The notes: generated by a model not told the origin, from the letters alone. Shown: positions 1 through 8,725, counted from the stretch's first letter. The stretch: 64,000 bases of DNA from an uncultured Muribaculaceae bacterium (GCA_947628305.1 CANQZG010000004.1:124001-188000), one strand, 5' to 3'. Program-made: numbers and translations.

Positions 1-601
1 CTGCCCCGATGAGACCCATTTCGGGAAAACCCATATTACCGCCAATCAACAGCCAGTTGAGAAGAATGTTCAATGCATTGGCAATCATCACTATAACCAT
101 GGGAATCCATGTGTTTGTGATGCCGTAACTCCATTGGGCAAATACGTTGAATATACAGATGAACGTAAGACCTGCAAGATATACGAGAAAATAGGGTTTA
201 ATCAATTCCAAAAGTTCAGCAGGAGGTCCGAGACGCTCTATGTTGAAATATATTATTAACATGATGGCGATTACAAGAACTGCAAACAGCATGTTCATTA
301 AGAGCCCCGTCTTGATTGTCTCTCCTATTTTGTTTTTCTCATCGCGTGAGAACATTATGCCGACAATAGGAGTGAGTCCGTAACTGAACCCTATTATGGC
401 AAAAATAGCGACATTGAAAAGATTGTTTACGTAGGAAGCGGCGGCAAGTGACAGAGTACTGTAATTGCCTATCATCCATGTATCGACAAAACCGGTCACA
501 ATCATCCCCAATTGTCCTACAAGAATGGGTAGGGCAAGGATGATTATTGACCGATAGTATCTTTTTTTATCTGGTATATTATCAATATTGCTCTGATTCA
601 T
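1..601 (-). CDS. MATE family multidrug/cation efflux protein (N-terminal ~200 residues, cut by window edge)
   Basis: Inner-membrane exporter expected to use a Na+ or H+ gradient to expel drugs or metabolites. Read on the minus strand from ATG at 601, the translation begins [16 protein letters not shown] and continues with long hydrophobic segments. The first contains [20 protein letters not shown], followed by [14 protein letters not shown], the N-terminal signature of MATE proteins. At least five membrane spans lie in the visible part; the C-terminal half is beyond the left edge. The start overlaps the 3' end of panB by 20 bp, so the two are probably co-transcribed. The substrate cannot be inferred. 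Confidence 0.85.
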   Translation of the reverse strand, partial: MNQSNIDNIPDKKRYYRSIIILALPILVGQLGMIVTGFVDTWMIGNYSTLSLAAASYVNNLFNVAIFAIIGFSYGLTPIVGIMFSRDEKNKIGETIKTGLLMNMLFAVLVIAIMLIIYFNIERLGPPAELLELIKPYFLVYLAGLTFICIFNVFAQWSYGITNTWIPMVIVMIANALNILLNWLLIGGNMGFPEMGLIGA

Positions 602-1400
602 TAGGAAAATCAGATGTCTTTACATCTTCCACATAATGACCTATGGCTTCGTTTATTACAGTCGAGAGGTCGGCATATCGACGCAGGAAGCGAGGTGAGA
701 AACCTTTGGTCATTCCGAGCATATCATGTACCACGAGTACCTGACCGTCTACACCGCCTCCGGCACCTATGCCAATGACGGGAATCGATACTTCCTGCGC
801 CACCTTAGTTGCAAGTGTGGCAGGTATTTTTTCAAGTACGAGCGAGAAACAACCGATTTCCTCAAGCATCTTTGCATCTTCAATCAGTTTGTTGGCCTCG
901 GCTTCCTCCTTGGCACGTACATTATAAGTGCCGAATTTGTTGATTGATTGCGGTGTGAGTCCGAGATGACCCATTACAGGAATTCCTGCTGAGAGGATAC
1001 GCTCGATTGATTCACGTATTTCAGAACCACCTTCCATCTTGACAGCTTCGGCATGGCTCTCTTTCATGATGCGTATGGCCGAAGCAAGAGCTTCTTTTGA
1101 ATTACCCTGATAGCTGCCAAAAGGCATATCGACCACAACGAGGGCACGATTCACACCCTTGACGACGCTCTTGGCATGGTAAATCATCTGGTCGAGGGTC
1201 ATCGGTAAAGTCGTGACATTCCCGGCCATTACATTTGACGCAGAGTCGCCAACGAGAATCACATCTATGCCGGCTTCATCTACAAGACGGGCCATTGAGA
1301 AATCGTAGGCGGTGAGCATTGCTATTTTTTCACCGCGCTGTTTCATCTCGGCGAGACGGCGGGTGGTTACTTTGCGTTTATCTTCAGTGTAGGTTGACAT
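582..1400 (-). CDS. panB: 3-methyl-2-oxobutanoate hydroxymethyltransferase
   Basis: Cytoplasmic enzyme that adds a hydroxymethyl group from methylene-tetrahydrofolate to 2-oxoisovalerate to give ketopantoate, the first committed step of pantothenate and CoA synthesis. The 272 residues are the usual PanB length. Visible family blocks are [19 protein letters not shown] near residue 28, [11 protein letters not shown] near 50, the metal-site region [11 protein letters not shown] near 88, KMEGG near 120 and [16 protein letters not shown] near 144. No other pantothenate gene is beside it. A minus-strand -7 box lies about 30 bp upstream, so it probably starts a transcript that includes the MATE gene. 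Confidence 0.96.
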   Translation of the reverse strand: MSTYTEDKRKVTTRRLAEMKQRGEKIAMLTAYDFSMARLVDEAGIDVILVGDSASNVMAGNVTTLPMTLDQMIYHAKSVVKGVNRALVVVDMPFGSYQGNSKEALASAIRIMKESHAEAVKMEGGSEIRESIERILSAGIPVMGHLGLTPQSINKFGTYNVRAKEEAEANKLIEDAKMLEEIGCFSLVLEKIPATLATKVAQEVSIPVIGIGAGGGVDGQVLVVHDMLGMTKGFSPRFLRRYADLSTVINEAIGHYVEDVKTSDFPNESEQY

Positions 1401-1429
1401 TTCTAATTCAGTTAATAGTTAAAACGGTG

Positions 1430-1459
1430 CAAAATTACTTATTTATTTCATCATGGCAA
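1430..1459 (-). promoter_or_regulatory. Probable promoter of panB
   Basis: On the minus strand TAATTTTG (1437-1430) matches the Bacteroidetes -7 consensus TAnnTTTG. A CTTG (1459-1456) lies 18 bp upstream as an imperfect -33 element. The expected start near 1423 leaves a leader of about 20 nt before the panB ATG. Confidence 0.5.
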
Positions 1460-2969
1460 GCATAGGGTCTATGAAACGGCGGTCATTGCACAGGCGTGGT
1501 ACTTTGCGCTGTCCTCCGAGTTTTCCCGTCGATGCGAGCCAACGGTCAAACAATCCGGCCGTGGCGACAGTGACGCTTAACGGGTCAAGGAATATACCGC
1601 CCTGACGTTTGGCCTGGTAATCACTGTTCAGAGACTGTAGTTCCTCGTCAAGTTCTGTGGCAAATTCATCGATATCCCTTGGTCTGACATTAAATTCAAC
1701 GAGCCACTGGTGACGACCACGGTTGCGGTCACCGGCATAGACAGGCGCGGCGGTATAGTTGGATATTTCACAACCCAGACGGCTGCAGACTGATGCAATC
1801 GCCCTGTCAGCGTTATCCACCATCAGTTCCTCGCCGAACGCGTTGATGAAATGGTGGGTACGTCCGGCGATTGTGATTTTGAGAGGGTCAACGCTTTCTA
1901 TTTTTACGGTGTCACCTATTTTATATCGCCACAGGCCGTTACAGGCTGTGATTACAAGTGCATATATTTTCCCTTCCTCCACTTTCCAGGCAGGGACAAT
2001 CCCTGATGGTTCAGGTGTTTCAGCCTCATCTATGGGTATAAACTCATAAAACACCCCTGCATCGAGCAACAGCAGCATAGAGGGGTCGTCAATTGCGTTC
2101 TGTACTGCAAAGAATCCCTCCGAGGCATTGTATGTCTCAAGATAACGCATCCTTGACGTGTCGGTTATACGGCGGTATTGTTCGCGATAAGGACGGAATG
2201 ATATACCGCCGTGAAAAAAAACTTCAAGACGTGGCCATACATCATGTATTGTCGTTGCCCCGGTCATTTTCAGTACCTCTTTCAACACTGTAAGAAACCA
2301 TGAAGGTACCCCCGAGATATTGGTTATGTTTTTTTCACTTACTGATGCCTTGACAAGGGCGGGAAGTTTCTCTTCCCACTGTTCCATCAGGGCGATGTCG
2401 CGGTGAGGCACACGCACCAGCTCGGCCAAAGGATTGATATTGGCGATGAGATTTGCCGATAAATCACCGACCTTTACTTTACTGTGATGGGGCAATGACA
2501 GTTCGTTGGCGAAACTTCCGCCGAGGATGAATGCCTTTCCGTCAAAAATGCGGCTATCGGGATAAAGGTGGAGATAATTGGCGACAACATCGCTGCCACC
2601 ACGGTAATGCATACGTGAGAATGACTCACGTGTAATGGGGATATACTTGCTTTTACCATCGGATGTCCCCGACGACTGGGCGTAATTACGCGTGACACCC
2701 GGCCAAAGTACATCGCGTTCGCCGTCAATCATCCGCATCACCCATGGACGGAACTCATCATATCCGGCAGGATGACCTGCGGCATGGATATAGTCCTCAT
2801 AACTGTCAACGTCACCCAATCCGTGAATATAACCCCACTGTGTCTTTTTACCTTGGGAGACAATGCGTTGAAGTTCGTTACGCTGAACCGTTTCTATATT
2901 ATGTTCCCACCCCTGTGTCACCTTGACACGGCGGGAAAACCATGGTCTCATCAATGATGTCACATTCAT
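1443..2969 (-). CDS. GH3-family acyl-adenylating protein
   Basis: A 508-residue member of the GH3 branch of adenylate-forming enzymes. In plants these conjugate amino acids to auxin or jasmonate; the natural substrate of the bacterial members is not known to me. The ATP-loop motif SSGTSDGKSKYIPIT lies near residue 100. Further blocks include YNASEGFFAVQ near 280 and the hinge/C-terminal region RTHHFINAFGEELMVDNAD near 370, where acyl-adenylating enzymes swing their C-terminal domain. No carrier protein or amino-acid ligase gene is adjacent. The stop of the upstream ATPase gene is only 20 bp away, but a TACTTTTG box at 2974-2981 (minus strand) could give this gene its own near-leaderless transcript. 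Confidence 0.85.
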   Translation of the reverse strand: MNVTSLMRPWFSRRVKVTQGWEHNIETVQRNELQRIVSQGKKTQWGYIHGLGDVDSYEDYIHAAGHPAGYDEFRPWVMRMIDGERDVLWPGVTRNYAQSSGTSDGKSKYIPITRESFSRMHYRGGSDVVANYLHLYPDSRIFDGKAFILGGSFANELSLPHHSKVKVGDLSANLIANINPLAELVRVPHRDIALMEQWEEKLPALVKASVSEKNITNISGVPSWFLTVLKEVLKMTGATTIHDVWPRLEVFFHGGISFRPYREQYRRITDTSRMRYLETYNASEGFFAVQNAIDDPSMLLLLDAGVFYEFIPIDEAETPEPSGIVPAWKVEEGKIYALVITACNGLWRYKIGDTVKIESVDPLKITIAGRTHHFINAFGEELMVDNADRAIASVCSRLGCEISNYTAAPVYAGDRNRGRHQWLVEFNVRPRDIDEFATELDEELQSLNSDYQAKRQGGIFLDPLSVTVATAGLFDRWLASTGKLGGQRKVPRLCNDRRFIDPMLAMMK

Positions 2970-2989
2970 TCGACAAAAGTAAAAAATTT

Positions 2990-4324
2990 TTATTTATATT
3001 CCCGAAGAAAACGGCGAAGCATGAAAGTCAGAAAATAAGGAAAAGTAAAAAATTGTCCGTTAAAGCCGATATTTTTATTGCACAATTTTACTCCAAATCT
3101 TATATCATTCACCTTGCCTGATGTCAATTTTACAAGTGATTTCGTTGCATTATTACCCGATTTAACCTCCACAGGTATAAGCGAATCAGCATTACGCACA
3201 ATAAAATCTATATCTACCGTTGATTTCTCATTACGATAATAATAGAGATTATATCCGCCCTTACGAAGCATATCGGCAACTATATTTTCATACAAAGCTC
3301 CTTTATAAGTGTCAAAATTGTGATTATATCTTAAGTCTTCCTGTGCTTCTTCGTCTAAAGAAGCTACAAATAACCCGGTATCCTGATAATATAATTTATA
3401 AATATCGGGATTATAATTTCCTTTTAATGGCAATTCAAGATGTTCTATCCCATAACATACATTGACTATCCCTGCCGATGTAAGCCAATCTATCACACCT
3501 ATATAATCACGATTGCGCGAATTTCGACCAATCTTAGTTATTTGGAATTTCTTATTTTCCTTAGCCAGGAAAATAGATATATGACGATAAACATTCAATA
3601 TCTTTGCTTTATCAAGACCCACAGCATATTTTGTTATATCCTCTTCATAGTCTGAAAGCAATTGACGTTGAATTTTAAGTGTACCGCTGAAATTGTTATT
3701 GGAAATATAACTTTCAACCACAGCCGGCATTCCACCTACAATCATATAATCATGAAATATATCGTCAAGTATCTTGAATTCCACTGTTGACAAAGGAATC
3801 ACTGTTTTCATTTTTAGATAGATTTCCTCTATAACGGATTCAGTATAACCTTTCGCCCATAGAAATTCCTCAAAATCAAGCGAAAACATTTCAATATCTT
3901 CCTTATAACCAACAGCGTTAGACTCAATCTCATGATAATTTAAACCCATGAGAGAACCGGAACATATAACATCAAACCGTCCGTCTATGCAAAAAGACTT
4001 AAGACTTGTCGCCGCTGCGGTACAACTTTGTATCTCATCAAAGAAAATCAAAGTTTTTCCAGGTTCAATTTGTATAAAAGGATTTATGAACGAAATATTT
4101 TTAATTATGACATCAACATCATATCCATCATCAAATATATGACAATACTCTTTTTGTAGAATGAAATTTATAGAAATCACATTGTCATAATTTTCTTTGC
4201 CGAACTTTGTTATAGAAAAAGTTTTTCCTATCTGCCTGGCACCCTTTATAATCAACGGTTTGTGATTTACATCTGACTTCCATTCGAGAAGTATTTTATC
4301 TATTTTGCGTTTTAATTTTACCAT
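2990..4324 (-). CDS. AAA ATPase with DUF4143 nuclease-like C-terminus, copy 1
   Basis: A 444-residue protein of the widespread but poorly understood AAA/DUF4143 group (COG1373-like). The Walker A motif GARQIGKTF is near residue 28 and Walker B LIFFDEIQ near 108, followed by a sensor-type CSGSLMGL. The C-terminal half ends in VDIDFIV...IPVEVKSG, a D...ExK arrangement typical of PD-(D/E)xK nuclease folds. Codon use is much more AT-rich than in neighbouring genes, suggesting lateral transfer. The upstream region carries three 32-bp-spaced direct repeats, and a repressor gene diverges from it. A distant paralogue lies at 14595-15947. Proposed roles for the family (element maintenance, defence, toxin-like regulation) are unproven. 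Confidence 0.85.
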   Translation of the reverse strand: MVKLKRKIDKILLEWKSDVNHKPLIIKGARQIGKTFSITKFGKENYDNVISINFILQKEYCHIFDDGYDVDVIIKNISFINPFIQIEPGKTLIFFDEIQSCTAAATSLKSFCIDGRFDVICSGSLMGLNYHEIESNAVGYKEDIEMFSLDFEEFLWAKGYTESVIEEIYLKMKTVIPLSTVEFKILDDIFHDYMIVGGMPAVVESYISNNNFSGTLKIQRQLLSDYEEDITKYAVGLDKAKILNVYRHISIFLAKENKKFQITKIGRNSRNRDYIGVIDWLTSAGIVNVCYGIEHLELPLKGNYNPDIYKLYYQDTGLFVASLDEEAQEDLRYNHNFDTYKGALYENIVADMLRKGGYNLYYYRNEKSTVDIDFIVRNADSLIPVEVKSGNNATKSLVKLTSGKVNDIRFGVKLCNKNIGFNGQFFTFPYFLTFMLRRFLREYK

Positions 4325-4378
4325 CGTTGAATTTATTTGTCTATGTTATAACAAATTATACAACAAAAATAGAACTTA

Positions 4379-4457
4379 TTTCACATTTTTCCAATAATTT
4401 GAATAGACTTTCTCACATTTTTCCGATATATTAGTCTTTAAATTTCACATTTTTTCC
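4379..4457. repeat. Three direct repeats at exact 32-bp spacing upstream of ATPase copy 1
   Basis: Three copies of TTTCACATTTTTCC or near variants (4379-4392, 4411-4424, 4443-4457; plus-strand spelling) lie between the ATPase start at 4324 and the divergent repressor gene. The CACATTT cores begin at 4382, 4414 and 4446, exactly 32 bp apart. Read toward the ATPase the unit is GGAAAAATGTGAAA. The 18-bp interiors between units are unrelated. About three helical turns per period would put every unit on the same DNA face. Confidence 0.8.
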
Positions 4458-4526
4458 TAATACATAATGTCTGTATCAAAAGATTTCATTGAAATTTATG
4501 GTATTTTAACCATGGTGGGCAATGAT

Positions 4527-4556
4527 TGCATGTTTTATGGTGTAAATTTGCATGCA
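4527..4556 (+). promoter_or_regulatory. Promoter and possible auto-operator of the S24 repressor
   Basis: TAAATTTG at 4543-4550 matches the -7 consensus and ends only 5 bp before the preferred ATG at 4556, so the transcript should be leaderless or nearly so. No good -33 element was found. The box is flanked by an inverted pair, TGCATG at 4527-4532 and CATGCA at 4551-4556. That layout would suit an operator for the encoded repressor; the regulatory link is inference. Confidence 0.45.
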
Positions 4557-5242
4557 TGGATACAATCATTGACCGTCTGCGTTACATAATCAAACTTTCG
4601 CGTCTCACACAGGGACGTTTTGCCGAGCGTATCGGCATCGACCCCTCTAACCTTTCAAAGCATCTGACAGGTAAATCGCCTGTGAGTGAATCTCTTGTAA
4701 ACCGTATCGTCATCGAGACAGGCGTTTCAAAGCGTTGGCTACGTGACGGTTACGGTTTGCCTTTTGGAAAGGACACATTGCCTGATACCCTTAATCTGGA
4801 TTCACCGTTGGAGAACAGTATATCGCGGCGTAATGAGGGTACCCCTGTTTATGATATAGACGTCACCGCAGGTTGTTGTGAACTTGCAAGCCTTTTTTCA
4901 CGTAGCAATGCCATCGGGACTGTCGATTTGCCCGGCCTTAGGAATGACGAGAACGTGATAGTGCATGTCTCGGGTGACAGTATGCTCCCTGTAATCAAGA
5001 ACGGGGGGTATATAGCCATCCGACCGATAAATAATCTCCAGCACATCTTTTGGGGGCAGATTTACGTTATTATAATGGACGACTATCGCATGGTCAAATA
5101 TCTGCGTCGTCATCCGTCTGACAGAAGCAAGGTAATCCTGCGGAGCGCCAATCCCGACTATGATGACATGGAGGTTGACCGCGCCGACATCCGTTCACTG
5201 TTTTTTGTCGATGCAATACTTAATTATGAGGTAAGAGGATAA
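4556..5242 (+). CDS. CI/LexA-like transcriptional repressor (XRE helix-turn-helix plus S24 peptidase)
   Basis: Start chosen at 4556 (MDTIIDRLRYIIKLS) because a -7 promoter box ends at 4550; the upstream in-frame start at 4526 would precede the transcript. The 228-residue product has an N-terminal helix-turn-helix (GRFAERIGIDPSNLSKHLTG, about residues 20-40). Its C-terminal S24 domain shows VSGDSMLPVIKNGG near 140 (serine nucleophile) and MVKYLRRHP near 180 (general-base lysine). Such proteins repress DNA until RecA-stimulated self-cleavage or ligand binding. No prophage genes adjoin, so it is probably a chromosomal stress regulator. Gene targets are unknown; candidates are itself, the divergent ATPase and the downstream TPR gene. 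Confidence 0.85.
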   Translation: MDTIIDRLRYIIKLSRLTQGRFAERIGIDPSNLSKHLTGKSPVSESLVNRIVIETGVSKRWLRDGYGLPFGKDTLPDTLNLDSPLENSISRRNEGTPVYDIDVTAGCCELASLFSRSNAIGTVDLPGLRNDENVIVHVSGDSMLPVIKNGGYIAIRPINNLQHIFWGQIYVIIMDDYRMVKYLRRHPSDRSKVILRSANPDYDDMEVDRADIRSLFFVDAILNYEVRG

Positions 5243-5248
5243 GATACA

Positions 5249-5959
5249 ATGAGAATGAGGGTCGTTTTTACTGTAATATTGGCGACGGTTGCAATAATAG
5301 CGACAGCCGGAGACTACGCATCGCTTGAATCAAGGGCACGGATGTTCTATAATCAGAGGATATGGCCTTCGGCGTTGGCGATGTACCAGCTGATGCTCGA
5401 CGAGAGGCCTTCGGAGACAGATGTATACGGACGCGCGATTGCGGTGGCGGGTATGGACGGTAATTCAGCGGAACAACTGTCGCTCATGAAGAAAGCTATA
5501 GATAACCATATCCCGTTTGATTCCATTTTCAATAGCATAGAGCGAAACAGTTTTGACCTTGGCGACAACACACTGTATGAACGTTTCCTTGTCACTCTTA
5601 AGGAAAGTGAACCATGGCTCACGCGCCCTATTGACACCCGTCTTCTTGACTACTATATTTATCGCCGTGACGGCGTGATGATAGTAGAGTACGCTAAAAA
5701 AATGCTGCACGGCGCACCTGACAACATCCGTTTCCTTCATGACCTCGCCGACGGTTATATGCTCACTGGAGATTATCAACAGGCGATAAGAAAATTACAG
5801 AGAGTGTTGTATCTCGACCCTGACAATTACCGTGCGCTTTTGACAATCGGAAACTATTACTACAATAATGAAGAACGCGATGAGGCACGACCTTATCTTG
5901 AACACGCCCAGCGGGTGCAAGCCACCCCGTACGTCGAGAGGATGTTGCAAGGTCTCTGA
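5249..5959 (+). CDS. Secreted tetratricopeptide-repeat protein
   Basis: A 236-residue protein starting 6 bp after the repressor stop and probably co-transcribed with it. An N-terminal signal peptide (MRMRVVFTVILATVAIIATAG) predicts export to the periplasm. The C-terminal third contains two clear TPR units: AHGA/LADGYMLTGDYQQAIRKLQR around residues 168-195 and DNYRALLTIGNYYYNNEERD around 198-218; earlier, weaker TPR-like helices are also present. TPR proteins act as scaffolds for protein contacts. No catalytic motif was seen and the partner is unknown. An ORF start further upstream is not available in frame. Confidence 0.8.
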   Translation: MRMRVVFTVILATVAIIATAGDYASLESRARMFYNQRIWPSALAMYQLMLDERPSETDVYGRAIAVAGMDGNSAEQLSLMKKAIDNHIPFDSIFNSIERNSFDLGDNTLYERFLVTLKESEPWLTRPIDTRLLDYYIYRRDGVMIVEYAKKMLHGAPDNIRFLHDLADGYMLTGDYQQAIRKLQRVLYLDPDNYRALLTIGNYYYNNEERDEARPYLEHAQRVQATPYVERMLQGL

Positions 5960-5992
5960 CTATGGGGATGTTATATAACTTATGTTTTTGGT

Positions 5993-6090
5993 AACATCGT
6001 AAGGACGCGCCAACGTGCGCGTCTTTTATTGCAAATGATTGATAAACTGTCACTTTGAGGACACGTCAACGTACGTGTCCCTACGATGTT
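5993..6090. repeat. REP/BIME-like paired hairpin element A
   Basis: Two imperfect hairpins in inverted orientation: GTAAGGACGCGCCAACGTGC... (5999-6023) and its partner ending in GTGTCCCTAC (6058-6084). Outer arms AACATCGT (5993-6000) and ACGATGTT (6083-6090) are perfect complements. The spacer ATTGCAAATGATTGATAA recurs in element 31335-31498. The stem of the second hairpin is changed to GACACGT/ACGTGTC, still paired. Confidence 0.85.
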
Positions 6091-6153
6091 GATTTGAGAA
6101 TTTTCCGAAGATATATAAATAATCATTTTGAATAATTAATTATTTTTAACACC

Positions 6154-6189
6154 GGGGGGGGGTAAATCTCTTATTTGTACGTATCTTTG
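6154..6189 (+). promoter_or_regulatory. Pilus-operon promoter with a G9 homopolymer tract
   Basis: TATCTTTG at 6182-6189 matches the -7 consensus. Nine consecutive G (6154-6162) end 19 bp upstream, where the -33 TTTG should lie; no TTTG is found at that distance. The tract stands out in AT-rich surroundings. The predicted start near 6196 leaves a leader of about 130 nt before the ATG at 6329. Length variation of the tract by replication slippage could switch or tune pilus expression (inference). Confidence 0.6.
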
Positions 6190-6255
6190 CCACTCTTTTG
6201 GGGCGGTTTATATTCCATATTGAACCTTCCGACGCAGATTATATAACACATTTAT

Positions 6256-6292
6256 ATGAATATCATTAAAAAGTATTCAAAGTGATATTCAT
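6256..6292. promoter_or_regulatory. Perfect 10-bp inverted repeat in the pilus-operon leader
   Basis: ATGAATATCA at 6256-6265 and its exact complement TGATATTCAT at 6283-6292 are separated by 17 bp, inside the predicted leader between promoter and start codon. It could be an mRNA hairpin or a dimeric regulator site. A-T richness makes a weak hairpin, and no T-run follows, so a terminator is unlikely. Confidence 0.5.
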
Positions 6293-6328
6293 TTATTGTT
6301 AAAAACAACTGTTGCTTTCTTTGCTTTG

Positions 6329-7615
6329 ATGACAAGACACTACATACTGTTACTATTGGTAATATTCTCAACATCGGTTGCCACGGGACAGCTCTCGGCG
6401 GTTGATTCAGTCCGTTTCGTGTTCAGGCAGGGTGAAGGACAGTATGACCCCGGATTTTCAGAAAATGATATAAACATGCGCCGATTGACTGTATTGCTGA
6501 AATCGCGTATGGATTGTGACAGCCTGTATTTAATCGAGGTTTGTGGCAATGCCTCTCCTGATGGTTTCGTATCGGTCAACCGTAGGCTTTCAGAGGAACG
6601 CCGACGTTCTATAACCAATAAGATAATAGAAGTAACGGGTGTTGCGCCTTCCTTGATTAAGTCACGTGCTGTCGGTGTATCTTGGGACGGTTTGCGACGT
6701 ATGGTCGAGACTAACGAACGCGTGCCTTACCGGGATGAGGTGCTGCGATTGCTTGATAACACGCCATTGTGGATTTATGATAAGAAGGGGCGTGTGGTCG
6801 GAGGCCGTAAGAAAAGCCTCATGGAATTACGTCGTGGCGTACCTTATCTATGGATGTATGACAGTATATTCCCTGAATTGCGTAACGCGGTCTCGGTAAT
6901 TGTGACAACAGGCTGTGATAACGGTGTCGTTGAGTCAAAAGACAGTTTTGAACGTATTGACACACTTGAAGATGCAGCGGGAGTGGATATTTCCCTTCAA
7001 GACACCATCATTAATGAAGTAATCCCGGATGTGTCCTCTGTTACAGTCACGGTGCATGAAGATGAGAGGCCGTCATGGTCGGCCAAGGATGAACCTCTCC
7101 ATCGTTTCGCGTTAAAGACCAACATAGTCTATGATGCCTTGTTGATGCCGTCGCTTGAACTGGAGTGGCGGGTCACTGACCGTTGGTCGTTAAGTATCGA
7201 GGGCGATGTCGCTTGGTGGAAGAATGACCGTCGACACAAATATTATCAGGTCGCCGCCGTTATCCCGGAGGTCAGGCGATGGTTCAGGACACGTGCACCA
7301 TGGCACGGGATGTATGTCGGCGCGTTTGCCGGGGGAGGAAAGTATGACCTTGAGAACGGACGCACGGGTTATAAGGGAGAAGGAGGCATGGCCGGAATTA
7401 GTTTCGGGTATATGTGGCCGATATCCCGTGCGCTGTCATTGGAGGCGGCGGTGGGTGCGGGATATATGTTCACCCGCTACAGGGAGTATGAGCCGCACGA
7501 CGGGCATTACCTTTATCAGCGCACCAAGGATATGAACTACTTCGGTCCTCTTAAAGTGAAATTCGCTCTTGTGTGGAGGTTTGATGACATCAATCGGAAA
7601 GGAGGGGCGCGATGA
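6329..7615 (+). CDS. DUF3575 pilus-locus protein with OmpA-like N-terminal region
   Basis: First gene of the pilus operon. ATG 6329 is preferred over TTG 6296 because it gives a compact signal peptide (MTRHYILLLLVIFSTSVATG). The 428-residue product has an OmpA-like N-terminal half (IEVCGNASPDGFVSVNRRLS, LSEERRRSITNKIIEV). The C-terminal DUF3575 barrel-like half begins near RFALKTNIVYDALLMPSLEL and ends LKVKFALVWRFDD. In Bacteroidales, DUF3575 genes open FimA/Mfa-type pilus operons; the protein is thought to sit in the outer membrane, perhaps as an assembly or anchoring factor. Its stop overlaps the next start by 4 bp (ATGA). Confidence 0.85.
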   Translation: MTRHYILLLLVIFSTSVATGQLSAVDSVRFVFRQGEGQYDPGFSENDINMRRLTVLLKSRMDCDSLYLIEVCGNASPDGFVSVNRRLSEERRRSITNKIIEVTGVAPSLIKSRAVGVSWDGLRRMVETNERVPYRDEVLRLLDNTPLWIYDKKGRVVGGRKKSLMELRRGVPYLWMYDSIFPELRNAVSVIVTTGCDNGVVESKDSFERIDTLEDAAGVDISLQDTIINEVIPDVSSVTVTVHEDERPSWSAKDEPLHRFALKTNIVYDALLMPSLELEWRVTDRWSLSIEGDVAWWKNDRRHKYYQVAAVIPEVRRWFRTRAPWHGMYVGAFAGGGKYDLENGRTGYKGEGGMAGISFGYMWPISRALSLEAAVGAGYMFTRYREYEPHDGHYLYQRTKDMNYFGPLKVKFALVWRFDDINRKGGAR

Positions 7616-8673
7616 AATTTAAGATTATAAGGACACCGGTGAGGTTCCTCCTGATTGTATTGTTGTCGGTGGTGACATTAAGTTCATGTCGCAAGGAATT
7701 GTGTTATAATCATTTCAGGCAGGCCGAAATCAATATCGAATGGGAGCGTGAATGGGAACGAGACTACGGTGCTTCGGTCATGGCAGGATGGAATGACGTG
7801 GTGATGGGATTCAGTTACGACATGCTTCGGCCCGGTATTCCCGAGGGGGTCACCATGTTATCATATAATGAGGGCGGCACTCAACCCTACATGTCGTTTC
7901 TTTCGCCTGACGGTGATGATGTGAACCTTGGAGGCGATGAGCGTGAGTCGGTGCAATCGTTGTTGTTTTATAATAACGATACAGAATACATTGTAATACA
8001 GGATGTCGCCTCTCTGCCGTTTGCGCGGGCGAGCACGACGGGTCGTTCCCGTTCGAGTCTCGGGGTCATAAAGGAACTGCACCCCAACGAGCGCACCATC
8101 AATCCGCCAGATGTGCTTTACGGAGCGTTCATCGGCAGTGTCCCCGAGATAGGCATTCATCAGAGCCGCCCGCTCGCTGTGAAGATGCAGCCGTTGGTCT
8201 ATACTTATATTGTAAGGTATGAGTTTGAATATGGCTTGCAACATGTCGCCCTTGCACGCGGTGCGCTGGCGGGGATGGCCGAGTCGGTCTATCTGCGTGA
8301 CGGTTCCACCTCGCAGCAGAGCGCGACATTGCTCTATGACTGCGAGCCGGCATCCTACGGGTATGTCGCTATTGTACATTCGTTCGGCACTCCCGGTTTC
8401 CCTGACGAATACTACGGGCAATATTCTTCCGACAGGCGTGACGCGTCACGTCGTTACACCCTCAACCTTGAATTGAAATTCAAGAACGGAAAGACCAGGG
8501 AGATGACATTCGATGTGTCGTTGCAGCTTGCGTCGCAGCCACGCGGAGGGGTGATAACCGTAGGGGGCATCAGGGTCGAGGATGACGAAAATAAGTTTGA
8601 ATCGGGATTTGATGTCAATGTCGATGACTGGGGAGAGCATGAGGATATAGACCTTCCTATAGGAGGGCAATGA
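7612..8673 (+). CDS. DUF5119 lipoprotein of the type V pilus operon
   Basis: A 353-residue lipoprotein: the signal sequence ends in VVTLSSC, a lipobox with cysteine near residue 26. The motif HFRQAEINIEWEREWERDYG just after it is the usual start of DUF5119 (FimB/Mfa2-like anchor family by position). These proteins are expected to anchor or cap the pilus base at the outer membrane. A 4-bp overlap with the DUF3575 gene supports co-translation. The C-terminus is acidic and unremarkable. Confidence 0.82.
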   Translation: MKFKIIRTPVRFLLIVLLSVVTLSSCRKELCYNHFRQAEINIEWEREWERDYGASVMAGWNDVVMGFSYDMLRPGIPEGVTMLSYNEGGTQPYMSFLSPDGDDVNLGGDERESVQSLLFYNNDTEYIVIQDVASLPFARASTTGRSRSSLGVIKELHPNERTINPPDVLYGAFIGSVPEIGIHQSRPLAVKMQPLVYTYIVRYEFEYGLQHVALARGALAGMAESVYLRDGSTSQQSATLLYDCEPASYGYVAIVHSFGTPGFPDEYYGQYSSDRRDASRRYTLNLELKFKNGKTREMTFDVSLQLASQPRGGVITVGGIRVEDDENKFESGFDVNVDDWGEHEDIDLPIGGQ

Positions 8674-8725
8674 GAAATAATTAAACAATACATATATTAA
8701 TATTCAATCATTTAATTAACACATC

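Noticed and set aside
4526..5242. Prophage called from the CI-like repressor
   Set aside because: No integrase, structural or lysis genes near; neighbours are chromosomal.
6296..6328. TTG start of the DUF3575 gene
   Set aside because: ATG 6329 gives a standard signal peptide; the extra 11 residues would precede it with no benefit.
7861..8421. 186-codon antisense frame in the DUF5119 gene
   Set aside because: No start context or recognisable motif; sense gene is well supported.
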